Shown here piece after piece: positions 29,798-37,712 of a DNA stretch of 64,000 nucleotides (position 1 is its first letter; each line of letters begins with the position of its first letter). The DNA is from Micromonospora lupini. GTDB lineage: Bacteria > Actinomycetota > Actinomycetes > Mycobacteriales > Micromonosporaceae. The stretch is taken from the NCBI RefSeq assembly GCF_026342015.1, contig NZ_JAPENL010000002.1:439001-503000 (forward strand), read 5' to 3'. The notes beneath the pieces were generated by a model. That model made no database searches and was not told the origin of the DNA. It was given only the letters and a program-made list of their open reading frames with translations. The position numbers were made by a program, and so were the translations under genes.

Positions 29798-30385
29798 ATG
29801 CAGCCCGGCAATCCCGGTCAGGACCCGTACGGCCAGCAGCCCAACCAGGACCCGACCGCACCCCAGCCGCCGCACGACCCGTACGCCCCGCCGCCGGCCG
29901 CCCCGTACGGCCAGCAGCCCACCTCGGGTCAGCCCTACGGCCAGCCCACCTCGGGTCAGCCCTACGGCCAGCCGCCGGCGGCTCCGTACGGCCAGCAGCC
30001 CGGCGCCCCGTACGGTCAGCAGCCGCAGGACCCGTACGGCGCACCGCAGGCCCCGTACGGCCAGCAGCAGCCCTACGGCGCCCCGACGTACCCGAACGCC
30101 GGCTACCCACAGCAGCAGGGCCAGAACAACACCCTGGGCCTGGTGTCGATGATCCTCGGCATCGCGTCGATCCCGCTGATCTGCTGCCTCTACCTGGGCA
30201 TCCCGGTGGGCATCGCGGGCGTGGTGACCGGCTACCTCGCCAAGCAGAAGGTCGCCCAGGGCCAGGCCAGCAACGCCGGCCAGGCCAAGACCGGCCTGAT
30301 CTGCGGCGCGGTCGGCGTCGGCCTGGGCATCCTGCTGCTCATCGTGGGCATCCTGGGCAACTTCAACCTGCCGACCGAGCCCTGA
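29798..30385 (+). CDS. DUF4190-type membrane protein with PYGQQP repeats
   Basis: A 195-residue protein. Residues 1-105 are a low-complexity Pro/Gln/Tyr/Gly region with many PYGQQ(P) repeats; residues 110-190 hold two membrane helices with a short Lys/Gly-rich loop (AKQKVAQGQASN), the DUF4190 layout. The function is unknown; similar proteins sit next to perM and purN in mycobacteria (the Rv0954 position). ATG 29798 follows AAGGAG. A UUCG-capped hairpin comes straight after the stop. Confidence 0.82.
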   Translation: MQPGNPGQDPYGQQPNQDPTAPQPPHDPYAPPPAAPYGQQPTSGQPYGQPTSGQPYGQPPAAPYGQQPGAPYGQQPQDPYGAPQAPYGQQQPYGAPTYPNAGYPQQQGQNNTLGLVSMILGIASIPLICCLYLGIPVGIAGVVTGYLAKQKVAQGQASNAGQAKTGLICGAVGVGLGILLLIVGILGNFNLPTEP

Positions 30386-30402
30386 CGAGACGCTGCTCCC
30401 GA

Positions 30403-30434
30403 CGGGGCGCTCCGGATTCGTCCGGGGCGCCCCG
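30403..30434 (+). terminator. UUCG-tetraloop terminator hairpin
   Basis: A 14-bp stem (30403-30416 with 30421-30434, one wobble pair) capped by TTCG, 17 bases after the DUF4190 stop. The UUCG loop is unusually stable. Confidence 0.65.
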
Positions 30435-30472
30435 CGCCGTCTCCGCACCCCTGCCGGCCAGACCCACCGACG

Positions 30473-30622
30473 GCCGGGCCGCCGTTCGCCGGGCCGCCGT
30501 TCGCCGGGCCGCCGTTCGCCGGGCCGCCGTTGGCCGGGCCGCCGTTGGCCGGGCCGCCGTTGGCCGGGCCGCCGTTGGCCGGGCCGCCGTTCGCCGGGCC
30601 GCCGTTGGCCGGGCCGCCGTTC
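30473..30622. repeat. 15-bp tandem repeat, ten perfect-length copies
   Basis: Ten uninterrupted units of GCCGGGCCGCCGTTS (last base C or G) fill the space between the DUF4190 terminator and the PerM-like gene stop at 30644. The unit length is a multiple of three and contains no stop in any frame, which creates long spurious reading frames on both strands. No other feature is seen in this gap. Confidence 0.92.
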
Positions 30623-30643
30623 GCCGTCGTGCCGGGCGGGTGG

Positions 30644-31963
30644 TCAGGCTCCGGGCCGGACCGGCGGTGTCTGGGCGGCGCGCGGGCTCCGGACGAGCAC
30701 CCGGGTGGCAGCGGCGCCGAGCAGCGCGCCGACCGCGACGACCCCGGCCGCCACCGCGCCGACCTGCCAGGCCACCGGCCCGAGCTGCGCCAGCCGCCCG
30801 GCGCCGAGCGGCCCACCGGACGCCGCGGCGGCGACGCCGAGCAGCACGCCGGCCACCGGCCCGGCCAGCGCCGCCGGCGCCAACAGCTCCGCCCACCGCC
30901 GTGGCGGCCGATCCGGCCCGCCGGACCGGGCCAGCCGGCGGGCGAGCAACCAACCGGCGACCATCCCGGCCAGGACCGGCACCGCGAGCAGCAGGGCGCC
31001 GACGCCGTCCACCGGGCCGCGCGGCAGACCAGCGAGCAGCGGTACGGCCGGCAGCGCGCCGACAGACACCTCACTGGTGCGCACGGCCGTGTCGACGCCG
31101 ACCGCGAAGCCCGGCCCGAGCAGGTAGCTTGTCGACCAGACCGCGGCGTTCGGCGCGTACGCCATGCTGACCACTGTGATCCCGGCCTGCCCGGCCACCC
31201 CGGTCCGGTACGCGCCGATCATGTCCGCGGCGTCACCGCCACCGGTGGCCACGGCCAGGCCGGCCGCCCCCGCGCCCGCACCGAGCAGCAGAAGCGCGGC
31301 AACCAGCCCGGTGCGTACGCCGTCGCGCAGCGGCCCGGGGATCCGGGTGACGAGCAGCCGGGTCACGGCGGTGATCCGGATCGCGCCGACCAGCGCGCCG
31401 AGCGTGCCGACCACCGCGAACGTGGCCGCCGCCCGCACCGGGGACACCTGCGGCCCGCTCGCGCCGATCAGCACCGCGGCGAGCGCGCCGAGCAGCGCGT
31501 ACGCCAGGCCGACAGCTCCGGCGGCGATAAGCGCGCGGCGCGGTGAGCGGGTGTCACGGGCACCTATCGCGCGACTCACGTGCACGCCGGCGCGGGTCAG
31601 TCGCCAGAGCGCGAGGACGGTGAGCGCCAGCGGGGCGAGCCCGAACGGGCCCGCCTCGGTGTGCAGCGGCACCCCGTGCCCCACCAGCCAACCCGCCAGC
31701 GCGGTGCGCAGAGTGCCGCCCAGCGTGGTGGAGTCCGCGCCGAGCTGGACCAGGCCGAGCACGATGGCGACCGGCAGGTACGAGGTGAGGGCCGCCCCGG
31801 CGGCGGCCACCCCGGCGGCGACGGGCAGTGGCGCACGCCCACGCGGCGACCCACCGGCGCGCGGCGCGGGCACCCGCCGACGCGGCGTGGCGCGGTCGAC
31901 CGGCCGGTCGTCGGCGCGTACGCCGCCGGCCCGGCTGGGTGGGTCAGGGGTGACGGGGGACAT
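30644..31963 (-). CDS. perM: PerM-like multi-pass membrane protein (DUF6350)
   Basis: A 439-residue protein with a basic, proline-rich cytoplasmic N-terminus of about 45 residues and roughly ten hydrophobic helices. Sequence type and its position beside purN, purH, sucD and sucC match Rv0955 (PerM), a divisome-associated membrane protein of M. tuberculosis; the assignment rests mainly on synteny and topology. ATG 31963 is chosen; the frame stays open upstream but that part is arginine-rich junk. The stop lies 22 bases from a ten-copy tandem repeat. Confidence 0.72.
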   Translation of the reverse strand: MSPVTPDPPSRAGGVRADDRPVDRATPRRRVPAPRAGGSPRGRAPLPVAAGVAAAGAALTSYLPVAIVLGLVQLGADSTTLGGTLRTALAGWLVGHGVPLHTEAGPFGLAPLALTVLALWRLTRAGVHVSRAIGARDTRSPRRALIAAGAVGLAYALLGALAAVLIGASGPQVSPVRAAATFAVVGTLGALVGAIRITAVTRLLVTRIPGPLRDGVRTGLVAALLLLGAGAGAAGLAVATGGGDAADMIGAYRTGVAGQAGITVVSMAYAPNAAVWSTSYLLGPGFAVGVDTAVRTSEVSVGALPAVPLLAGLPRGPVDGVGALLLAVPVLAGMVAGWLLARRLARSGGPDRPPRRWAELLAPAALAGPVAGVLLGVAAAASGGPLGAGRLAQLGPVAWQVGAVAAGVVAVGALLGAAATRVLVRSPRAAQTPPVRPGA

Positions 31964-32164
31964 CCGCTCTACTCTGGCACGTCGCGCGGGCGGTGGCAGT
32001 CCGTTAACCCGCCCCGGAGGGCGGCGAGTTGGGCGAACCGCGGTCGGAGGCGCCCCGCCGGGTCTAGCGTCGGGCCAGAGGGGGTGGCCGTCGTCGCCAA
32101 CCGGGTCGCATCCACCGGTCGCGGCCCGGGTCGGCCCGCCGCCCACGACAGCCCGGAGGCACCC

Positions 32165-32425
32165 GTGACGACCGCATACCCGCCACCCCCACCGGCCAGG
32201 GGACGCGACCGCACCACGCTCTGGGGCGTGCTTGGCATCGTCCTCGGTCTGATCTGTTGCGGCATCCTCGGCATCATCTTCGGCTACCTGTCGCTGCGCG
32301 ACGCGCGGCGCAACGGCAAGTCGCCGGTTCTCGGCTACCTCGCCATCGTGTTCGGCGTGATCAACATCATCGGCGGCTCGATCCTGCGTCTCACCGGCAA
32401 CTACCCGTTCTGGAACAACGACTGA
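32165..32425 (+). CDS. Small DUF4190-type membrane protein
   Basis: An 86-residue protein (GTG start at 32165, GGAGG six bases upstream). A short proline-rich head (YPPPPPARGRDRTT) is followed by two helices, LWGVLGIVLGLICCGILGII and VLGYLAIVFGVINIIGG, joined by a basic loop, then a short tail. It is a compact version of the 29798-30385 protein. Divergent from the PerM-like gene and convergent with sucD. The function is unknown. Confidence 0.78.
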   Translation: MTTAYPPPPPARGRDRTTLWGVLGIVLGLICCGILGIIFGYLSLRDARRNGKSPVLGYLAIVFGVINIIGGSILRLTGNYPFWNND

Positions 32426-32438
32426 CCCGCCGGTACGA

Positions 32439-32472
32439 CGAAGGGGCCGACCGGAACCGGTCGACCCCTTCG
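32439..32472. terminator. Bidirectional terminator before sucD end
   Basis: A 15-of-16-pair stem (32439-32454 with 32457-32472) lies between the convergent small membrane-protein gene and sucD. Confidence 0.7.
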
Positions 32473-32488
32473 CTGTTGCCGTGCCGGC

Positions 32489-33376
32489 TCAGCTGCCGGA
32501 CATGATCTCCCGCATCAGCTTGGCGGTCTCGGTAGGCGTCTTGCCGACCTTGACGCCGACGGCTTCGAGCGCCGCCTGCTTCGCCTCGGCGGTACCGGCC
32601 GAGCCGGAGATGATCGCCCCGGCGTGACCCATGGTCTTGCCGGGAGGCGCGGTGAAGCCGGCGATGTAGCCGACCACCGGCTTGGTGACGTTGCCCTTGA
32701 TGAACTCGGCGGCCCGCTCCTCGGCGTCGCCACCGATCTCACCGATCATCACGATGGCGTCGGTCTCCGGGTCGGCCTCGAACGCCTTGAGGGCGTCGAT
32801 GTGCGTGGTGCCGATGATCGGGTCGCCGCCGATGCCGACGCACGTGGAGAAGCCGATGTCACGCAGCTCGTACATCATCTGGTAGGTGAGCGTGCCGCTC
32901 TTGCTGACCAGGCCGATGCGGCCGGCGCCGGTGATGTCGGCCGGGATGATGCCGGCGTTGGAGGCGCCCGGCGAGGCGATGCCGGGGCAGTTCGGCCCGA
33001 TGATCCGGGTCCGCTCGCCCTGCGCGAGGTTGTACGCCCAGAACGCGGCGGTGTCGTGCACCGGCACGCCCTCGGTGATCACCACGGCCAACGGGATCGC
33101 GGCGTCGATCGCCTCGACGACGGCGGCCCTGGTGAACTGCGGCGGCACGAAGATGACAGAGACGTCGGCCCCGGTCTCGGCCATGGCGTCCGCCACGGAC
33201 GCGAAGACCGGCAGCTCGGTACCGTCGAAGTCGACCTTCTGGCCCGCCTTGCGCGGGTTGACGCCGCCCACCACGTTGGTGCCGGCGGCGAGCATCCGCC
33301 GGGTGTGCTTGGAGCCCTCGGAGCCGGTCATCCCCTGAACGATGACCTTCGAGTCCTTGGTCAGCCAGATAGCCAT
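32489..33376 (-). CDS. sucD: Succinyl-CoA synthetase alpha subunit
   Basis: A 295-residue CoA-binding subunit. It has the N-terminal CoA Rossmann domain ([13 protein letters not shown]), [11 protein letters not shown], and the phosphohistidine segment GHAGAIISG. With SucC it interconverts succinyl-CoA and succinate with nucleotide formation in the TCA cycle. It starts two bases after the sucC stop, so they form an operon. Confidence 0.97.
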   Translation of the reverse strand: MAIWLTKDSKVIVQGMTGSEGSKHTRRMLAAGTNVVGGVNPRKAGQKVDFDGTELPVFASVADAMAETGADVSVIFVPPQFTRAAVVEAIDAAIPLAVVITEGVPVHDTAAFWAYNLAQGERTRIIGPNCPGIASPGASNAGIIPADITGAGRIGLVSKSGTLTYQMMYELRDIGFSTCVGIGGDPIIGTTHIDALKAFEADPETDAIVMIGEIGGDAEERAAEFIKGNVTKPVVGYIAGFTAPPGKTMGHAGAIISGSAGTAEAKQAALEAVGVKVGKTPTETAKLMREIMSGS

Positions 33377-33378
33377 GA

Positions 33379-34557
33379 TCAGACCCCCGCAGCTGCCAGC
33401 TCGGCGGCCCGCTCGGCCGCGCCGTCCATGGTGTCCACCCGCTGTACGAGCGGGTTGTTCGCGCCGTCCAGGATCGCCCGGCCGGCCTCGGCGTTGTTGC
33501 CGTCGAGCCGGACGACGAGCGGCTTGGTGACCTTCTCGCCGCGCTGCTCCAGCAGGGCGAGCGCCTGGATGATGCCGTTGGCGACCTCGTCGCAGGCGGT
33601 GATGCCGCCGAAGACATTGACGAAGACGCTCTTCACGGCCGGGTCGGAGAGCACGATCTCCAGCCCGTTCGCCATCACCGCGGCGCTCGCGCCGCCGCCG
33701 ATGTCGAGGAAGTTGGCCGGCTTGACGTTGCCGTGCCGCTCACCGGCGTACGCGACGACGTCGAGGGTCGACATGACCAGACCCGCGCCGTTGCCGATGA
33801 TGCCGACCTCGCCGTCGAGCTTGACGTAGTTGAGGTCCTTGGCCTTGGCGGCCTGCTCCAGCGGGTCCACGGCGGCCTGGTCGACGAGGGCCTCGTGGTC
33901 CGGGTGCCGGAACGCGGCGTTCTCGTCCAGGGTGATCTTCGCGTCGAGCAGCAGCAACCGCCCGTCGCCGTTCTTCGCGAGGGGGTTCACCTCGACCAGG
34001 GTGGCGTCCTCGGCGACGAACGCCTGCCACAGGCCGACGGCCACGTCGACCACCTGGTCGGCGACCTCGGCCGGGAAGCCGGCGGCGGTGACGATCTCCC
34101 GTGCCTTGGCCTCGTCGACGCCCGTGTTCGCGTCGATCGGCGCCTTCACCACGCGGTCCGGGGTGTCGGCGGCGACCTGCTCGATGTCCATACCGCCGGC
34201 CACGCTGGCGATGCAGAGGAAGGTGCGGTTCGCCCGGTCGAGCAGGTAAGAGAAGTAGTACTCCTCGGCCACGTCCGCCGTCACCGTGATCATGACCTTG
34301 TGGACGGTGTGGCCCTTGATGTCCATGCCGAGGATGTCGGTGGCGCGGGCCACCGTCTCCTCGGCGCCCTCGGCCAGCTTGACGCCGCCGGCCTTACCTC
34401 GGCCACCGACCTTCACCTGCGCCTTGACGACCACGCGACCGCCGAGGCGTTCGGCGATCGCACGGGCCTCTTCCGGGGTAGTGGCGACGCCGCCGGCCAG
34501 CACGGGCAAGCCGTGCCGCTCGAACAGGTCCCGCCCCTGGTACTCGTACAGGTCCAC
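33379..34557 (-). CDS. sucC: Succinyl-CoA synthetase beta subunit
   Basis: A 392-residue ATP-grasp subunit: [16 protein letters not shown] at the start, [18 protein letters not shown] in the nucleotide site, [11 protein letters not shown] with metal ligands, and [10 protein letters not shown] plus NVFGGI in the C-terminal ligase domain. First gene of sucCD. A 490-base upstream region separates it from the B12-binding gene and must hold its promoter. Confidence 0.97.
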   Translation of the reverse strand: MDLYEYQGRDLFERHGLPVLAGGVATTPEEARAIAERLGGRVVVKAQVKVGGRGKAGGVKLAEGAEETVARATDILGMDIKGHTVHKVMITVTADVAEEYYFSYLLDRANRTFLCIASVAGGMDIEQVAADTPDRVVKAPIDANTGVDEAKAREIVTAAGFPAEVADQVVDVAVGLWQAFVAEDATLVEVNPLAKNGDGRLLLLDAKITLDENAAFRHPDHEALVDQAAVDPLEQAAKAKDLNYVKLDGEVGIIGNGAGLVMSTLDVVAYAGERHGNVKPANFLDIGGGASAAVMANGLEIVLSDPAVKSVFVNVFGGITACDEVANGIIQALALLEQRGEKVTKPLVVRLDGNNAEAGRAILDGANNPLVQRVDTMDGAAERAAELAAAGV

Positions 34558-34984
34558 GATTGCGCGTCCCGTCCCGTCTCCGCGGCGCGCCGTCGCGCCG
34601 CCACCAGCGTTCAGAAAACAGTTTGACGCCTGTCATCAGTTGAAACAGGCCATTGGCGGCAGCCTAGCGAGGCGGGCACCGCCGGCAACCGAGCGGGTGC
34701 ACGGTGTGCGGTAATGCACAACCCCGCGCCGACTGGGGCCGATTCCTGCCGCGTCGTGGGCGGCATCAGTCGTCCGGGCGATGTTGCCGGGGGTCCGTAA
34801 CCCGCCCGTCGGGGCGTCGTTGAGTCAGGTGTCGGCGCGCTGAGCAGCGCAAAGACGGGATACGGCCGATGCCCTGTCGGTCGAGGGGTGGCGGCGGGGC
34901 ATCGTGCATAGAGGGGCCGGACGTGTGAGGGGTGCGTCCGGCCCCTCCCCCGTGCCCAAATTCGGTAGGCGCCGCAGAGCGGGC
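34558..34984. other. Intergenic region upstream of sucC
   Basis: No gene is supported. It holds a small inverted repeat GCCTGT-N11-ACAGGC (34628-34650) near the sucC start, which may be regulatory, then unremarkable sequence until the terminator hairpin at 34911-34947 and the 20-bp repeats. Confidence 0.35.
34911..34947 (-). terminator. Hairpin downstream of the B12-binding gene
   Basis: A perfect 13-bp stem (34911-34923 with 34935-34947, 11-base loop). It is about 100 bases past the B12-binding gene stop on the minus strand, beyond the tandem repeats. Confidence 0.6.
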
Positions 34985-35064
34985 GCCTCAGGCGACCGGC
35001 TGCCGCCTCAGGCAACCGGCTGCCGCCTCAGGCGACCGGCTGCCGCCTCAGGCGACCGGCTGGG
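34985..35064. repeat. 20-bp tandem repeat, four copies, spanning a stop codon
   Basis: Four units of GCCTCAGGCGACCGGCTGCC (second has one change, the last differs at its end). The fourth unit contains the last codons and stop (TCA, 35048-35050) of the B12-binding gene, so the gene's terminal Gln-Pro-Val-Ala-stop sequence is repeated downstream three more times. Confidence 0.92.
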
Positions 35065-35452
35065 CGACGTTCTGCCGGACCCACTCGACGATCGCCTGCG
35101 TGGTGGCGCCCGGCGTGAAGATCTTCGCGACGCCCAGCTTCTCCAGCTCGGGGATGTCGCCGTTGGGAATGATGCCGCCGCCGAAGACGACGATGTCCCG
35201 GGCGTCGCGCTCGCCCAGCAGTTCCAGCACGCGACGGAAGAGCGTCATGTGCGCGCCGGAGAGCACGGAGAGACCGACGGCGTCGGCGTCCTCCTGGATG
35301 GCCGTCTCCACGATCTGCTCGGGCGTCTGGTGCAGGCCGGTGTAGACGACCTCCATCCCCGCGTCGCGCAGGGCGCGTGCGACGACCTTCGCGCCACGGT
35401 CGTGACCGTCCAGACCGGGCTTCGCGACGACGACCCGAATACGAGAGCTCAT
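35048..35452 (-). CDS. Stand-alone B12-binding subunit of an acyl-CoA mutase
   Basis: A 134-residue protein consisting of one cobalamin-binding domain. The base-off/His-on motif is DGHDRG with His17, followed by [10 protein letters not shown] and FGGGIIP. Size and sequence match the small subunit of isobutyryl-CoA mutase or the C-terminal domain of methylmalonyl-CoA mutase. The large catalytic subunit is not in this window, so it must be encoded elsewhere. Near sucCD this fits the propionate/isobutyrate route into succinyl-CoA. The 3' end is embedded in 20-bp tandem repeats. Confidence 0.9.
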   Translation of the reverse strand: MSSRIRVVVAKPGLDGHDRGAKVVARALRDAGMEVVYTGLHQTPEQIVETAIQEDADAVGLSVLSGAHMTLFRRVLELLGERDARDIVVFGGGIIPNGDIPELEKLGVAKIFTPGATTQAIVEWVRQNVAQPVA

Positions 35453-35878
35453 CAGCGCACACCTTTCACCGGCTCCACGGCCTTTACCTGAACGAACGGT
35501 AACCCGCCGGACCGGAGCCGGGAAATCCGGGCCGGAAACACGTCCGACATTCCGCCGCCACCGGGCGTGGCCTTCGGCACCGCCTTACCCGGGTCCCGGC
35601 GTCAAGCCGGACGACTCCGCCGGATCGGTCACGCTCGGCGACGAACGGGTGGTTACGGGGGCACCGTTCGACGGCGCGATGCATGACAATCTCGGACGCA
35701 AACGGACAGATCGACACGCCAATTCGGCGCTCTGGCTTGTGACTCGCCTGGTGGTTGGCTAACGTGTCCACGGTTGTCATCAGGTCCATGGACGGGTGAC
35801 GACGCGGTCGGCAGACGTTCACCTGAGCTTCACGGACGTCCATCGGCCGCCTCGGAACCCCGACAACGGAGGGTGTGC
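35453..35878. other. Divergent intergenic region with candidate promoter
   Basis: Between the B12-binding gene and the first M23 gene. A sigma-70-like promoter toward the peptidase is visible: TTGTGA (35737-35742), 17 bases, TAACGT (35760-35765), giving a leader of about 105 bases. I found no recognisable cobalamin or c-di-AMP riboswitch signature here. Confidence 0.4.
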
Positions 35879-36586
35879 GTGCGCCAGCGCCTGTCGTCTG
35901 AGCCCGATCGATATCGCGGTCGTCGCCGCGTGCCCACCCCCCCGCGTAGCCGTTACGCGGCCGTCGTCACCACCGCCTTCGTCGGCGCGGGCATCGTCGC
36001 GCTGGGCGCGTCGGCCCTGCCGGACGCCAAGGACGTCAGCCCGACGGTGCTCGACGAGCTCAAGCAGGCGTCGGTCACCAGTCAGGACGTCGCGGCCCGT
36101 GCGGACAACGCCGAGCGCGCCTCCCGGGACAGCCGCACGAAGGAAGCGGCCGAGCCCGAGGTCTGGATGCTGCCGCTGCAGGGTTACGACTTCAACTCCC
36201 CGTACGGGATGCGGTGGGGCAAGCTGCACACAGGCGTCGACCTGGTCGTCCCCGAGGGCACTCCGTACGTGGCGGTCCACGACGGGCTGGTCACCAAGGC
36301 CGGCTGGTTCGGCGGCTACGGCTACGCGGTGATCGTCCAGCACGCCGACGGCAGCGAGGCCATCTACGGCCACTCCTCCGCGCTCAGCGTCAAGGAGGGC
36401 CAGCAGGTCAAGGCGGGCGACCAGCTCGGCCTGGTGGGCCAGACCGGCCACGCCTACGGCACCCACCTGCACCTTGAGCTCCATGTCAAGGGCGCGCCGA
36501 TCGACCCCGTTCCGTACCTGCAGGAGCGCGGAGTGGACATCAAGCTGCAAGTCGAGGCAATCTACAGCGACGTAGCGGGATCCTGA
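35879..36586 (+). CDS. M23 family peptidoglycan endopeptidase
   Basis: A 235-residue secreted or membrane-anchored LytM-like peptidase. A basic N-terminus is followed by one hydrophobic helix (AAVVTTAFVGAGIVALGASAL), a short coiled region, and a C-terminal M23 domain with zinc ligands in HTGVDLV and HLHLELH. GTG 35879 is chosen because GGAGGG ends six bases upstream; GTG 35873 is less well placed. It probably cleaves peptide cross-bridges during wall growth. The position next to pcrA and sucCD matches Rv0950c of M. tuberculosis. Confidence 0.87.
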   Translation: MRQRLSSEPDRYRGRRRVPTPPRSRYAAVVTTAFVGAGIVALGASALPDAKDVSPTVLDELKQASVTSQDVAARADNAERASRDSRTKEAAEPEVWMLPLQGYDFNSPYGMRWGKLHTGVDLVVPEGTPYVAVHDGLVTKAGWFGGYGYAVIVQHADGSEAIYGHSSALSVKEGQQVKAGDQLGLVGQTGHAYGTHLHLELHVKGAPIDPVPYLQERGVDIKLQVEAIYSDVAGS

Positions 36587-36606
36587 CTCTGCGTACTGAC
36601 CGTTGA

Positions 36607-36638
36607 CCGCCCGGATCTGTCGATCCGGGCGGTTTTTT
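36607..36638 (+). terminator. Rho-independent terminator with U tract
   Basis: A perfect 11-bp stem (36607-36617 with 36622-36632), 4-base loop, then six T residues. It is the most classical terminator in the window. Confidence 0.9.
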
Positions 36639-36859
36639 CTACGCCGTTGACGGCCGATGTCTGCTGGATCACAGGACGGACTGTGACCGACCGCACGCCA
36701 CTGCATGATCACTTTTCCGGACGGAATGCTTCAGACCGGCCTATACCAGGTCAGCCCGCCTGCGGCCCACGGTCCGGCCGCCCGGTCCCGAACAGCCGTC
36801 CAGCTCGGCCCGACACCAGTATTTCGAGGTCAAGTGCCCCTCGACTGTGAAGGTCCGCC

Positions 36860-37627
36860 GTGCAGGAAGACAGCCCCGTCCAGAACGAGAACACCCCCGA
36901 CACCACAGTCGAGCAGCCGCGGAACGCCCGCCGGCGGAACCGCCTCATCGTGCTTGGCGCGGCCGCGCTTGTCGCCCTCGGCCTGGGCGGGGTCGCCGTC
37001 GCCACCGCCGGCCCCGACCGGCCAACGCCCACCGCCGTCTCGATCGACACCCAGTCCCGGGCCGAGGCCGCCAGCCGGGCGGACCGCTCGGCCCGCGAGT
37101 CGAGCGCGCCGACCTCCCCGCCGGCCAGCCCGACGGTGAGCCCGTCGACGGCCAGCGCCAGCCCTACACCGACGAGGAAGGCCACCGCCAAACCGAAGCC
37201 GAAGCCGAAGCAGACCACCAGGCCGACGGCCGCCTGGGTCGACCCGATGCCGGGCGCCTCGGTCACGTCCTGCTTCGGCGAGCGCTGGGGCACCCTGCAC
37301 GCAGGGATCGACCTGGCGCTGCCCTCGGGCACCCCCATCCGCGCCGCGGCCGCCGGCACTGTCACCCAGGCCGGTGACGCCGCTGACGGGTACGGCAACT
37401 CCGTCTTCATCGACCACGGCAACGGCTACCTGACCCACTACGCCCACCAGAGCCGCATCGCGGTGACCGTCGGGCAGAAGGTCAAGGCCGGCCAGGTGAT
37501 CGGCTACGAGGGCGCCACAGGCGACGCCACGGGCCCGCACCTGCACTTCGAGGTGCACCAGGGCATGTGGAACCAGATCGACCCCGCGCCGTTCATGCGC
37601 GCGCACGGCGTCGACCTGGGCTGCTGA
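36860..37627 (+). CDS. M23 family peptidoglycan endopeptidase, second copy
   Basis: A 255-residue paralogue of the upstream peptidase. A basic segment and one helix (LIVLGAAALVALGLGGVAVA) are followed by a Ser/Thr/Pro-rich wall-spanning linker with KPKPKPKQ and then an M23 domain with HAGIDLA and HLHFEVH. It lacks the long coiled region of the first copy. Its own terminator-separated upstream region suggests independent expression. The start is GTG 36860, with a weak ribosome site. Confidence 0.86.
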   Translation: MQEDSPVQNENTPDTTVEQPRNARRRNRLIVLGAAALVALGLGGVAVATAGPDRPTPTAVSIDTQSRAEAASRADRSARESSAPTSPPASPTVSPSTASASPTPTRKATAKPKPKPKQTTRPTAAWVDPMPGASVTSCFGERWGTLHAGIDLALPSGTPIRAAAAGTVTQAGDAADGYGNSVFIDHGNGYLTHYAHQSRIAVTVGQKVKAGQVIGYEGATGDATGPHLHFEVHQGMWNQIDPAPFMRAHGVDLGC

Positions 37628-37645
37628 ACCTGGCGTCAGATCGGC

Positions 37646-37683
37646 GATGTGGGGGTGTCCGGGAGATCGGATGCCCCCACGTC
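37646..37683. terminator. Bidirectional hairpin between M23 gene and pcrA
   Basis: A 16-pair stem with three wobble pairs (37646-37661 with 37668-37683) in the 85-base convergent gap. Confidence 0.7.
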
Positions 37684-37712
37684 GGCGTTGTGGAGTGGAC
37701 CGCCTCGGGACG

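Noticed and set aside
30473..30622. CRISPR-like array
   Set aside because: Units are directly adjacent with no unique spacers and no cas genes are near; it is a plain tandem repeat. The same applies to 34985-35064 and 40810-40920.
30232..31074. Minus-strand frame with repeated NGGPA peptide
   Set aside because: An artefact of the 15-bp repeat array, which is open in several frames; the PerM-like gene uses a different frame and stops at 30644.
35453..35878. Cobalamin riboswitch for the B12 gene or c-di-AMP (ydaO) riboswitch for the M23 gene
   Set aside because: I could not find the conserved core segments of either class on the relevant strand. A covariance-model search (Rfam RF00174 and RF00379) would settle it.
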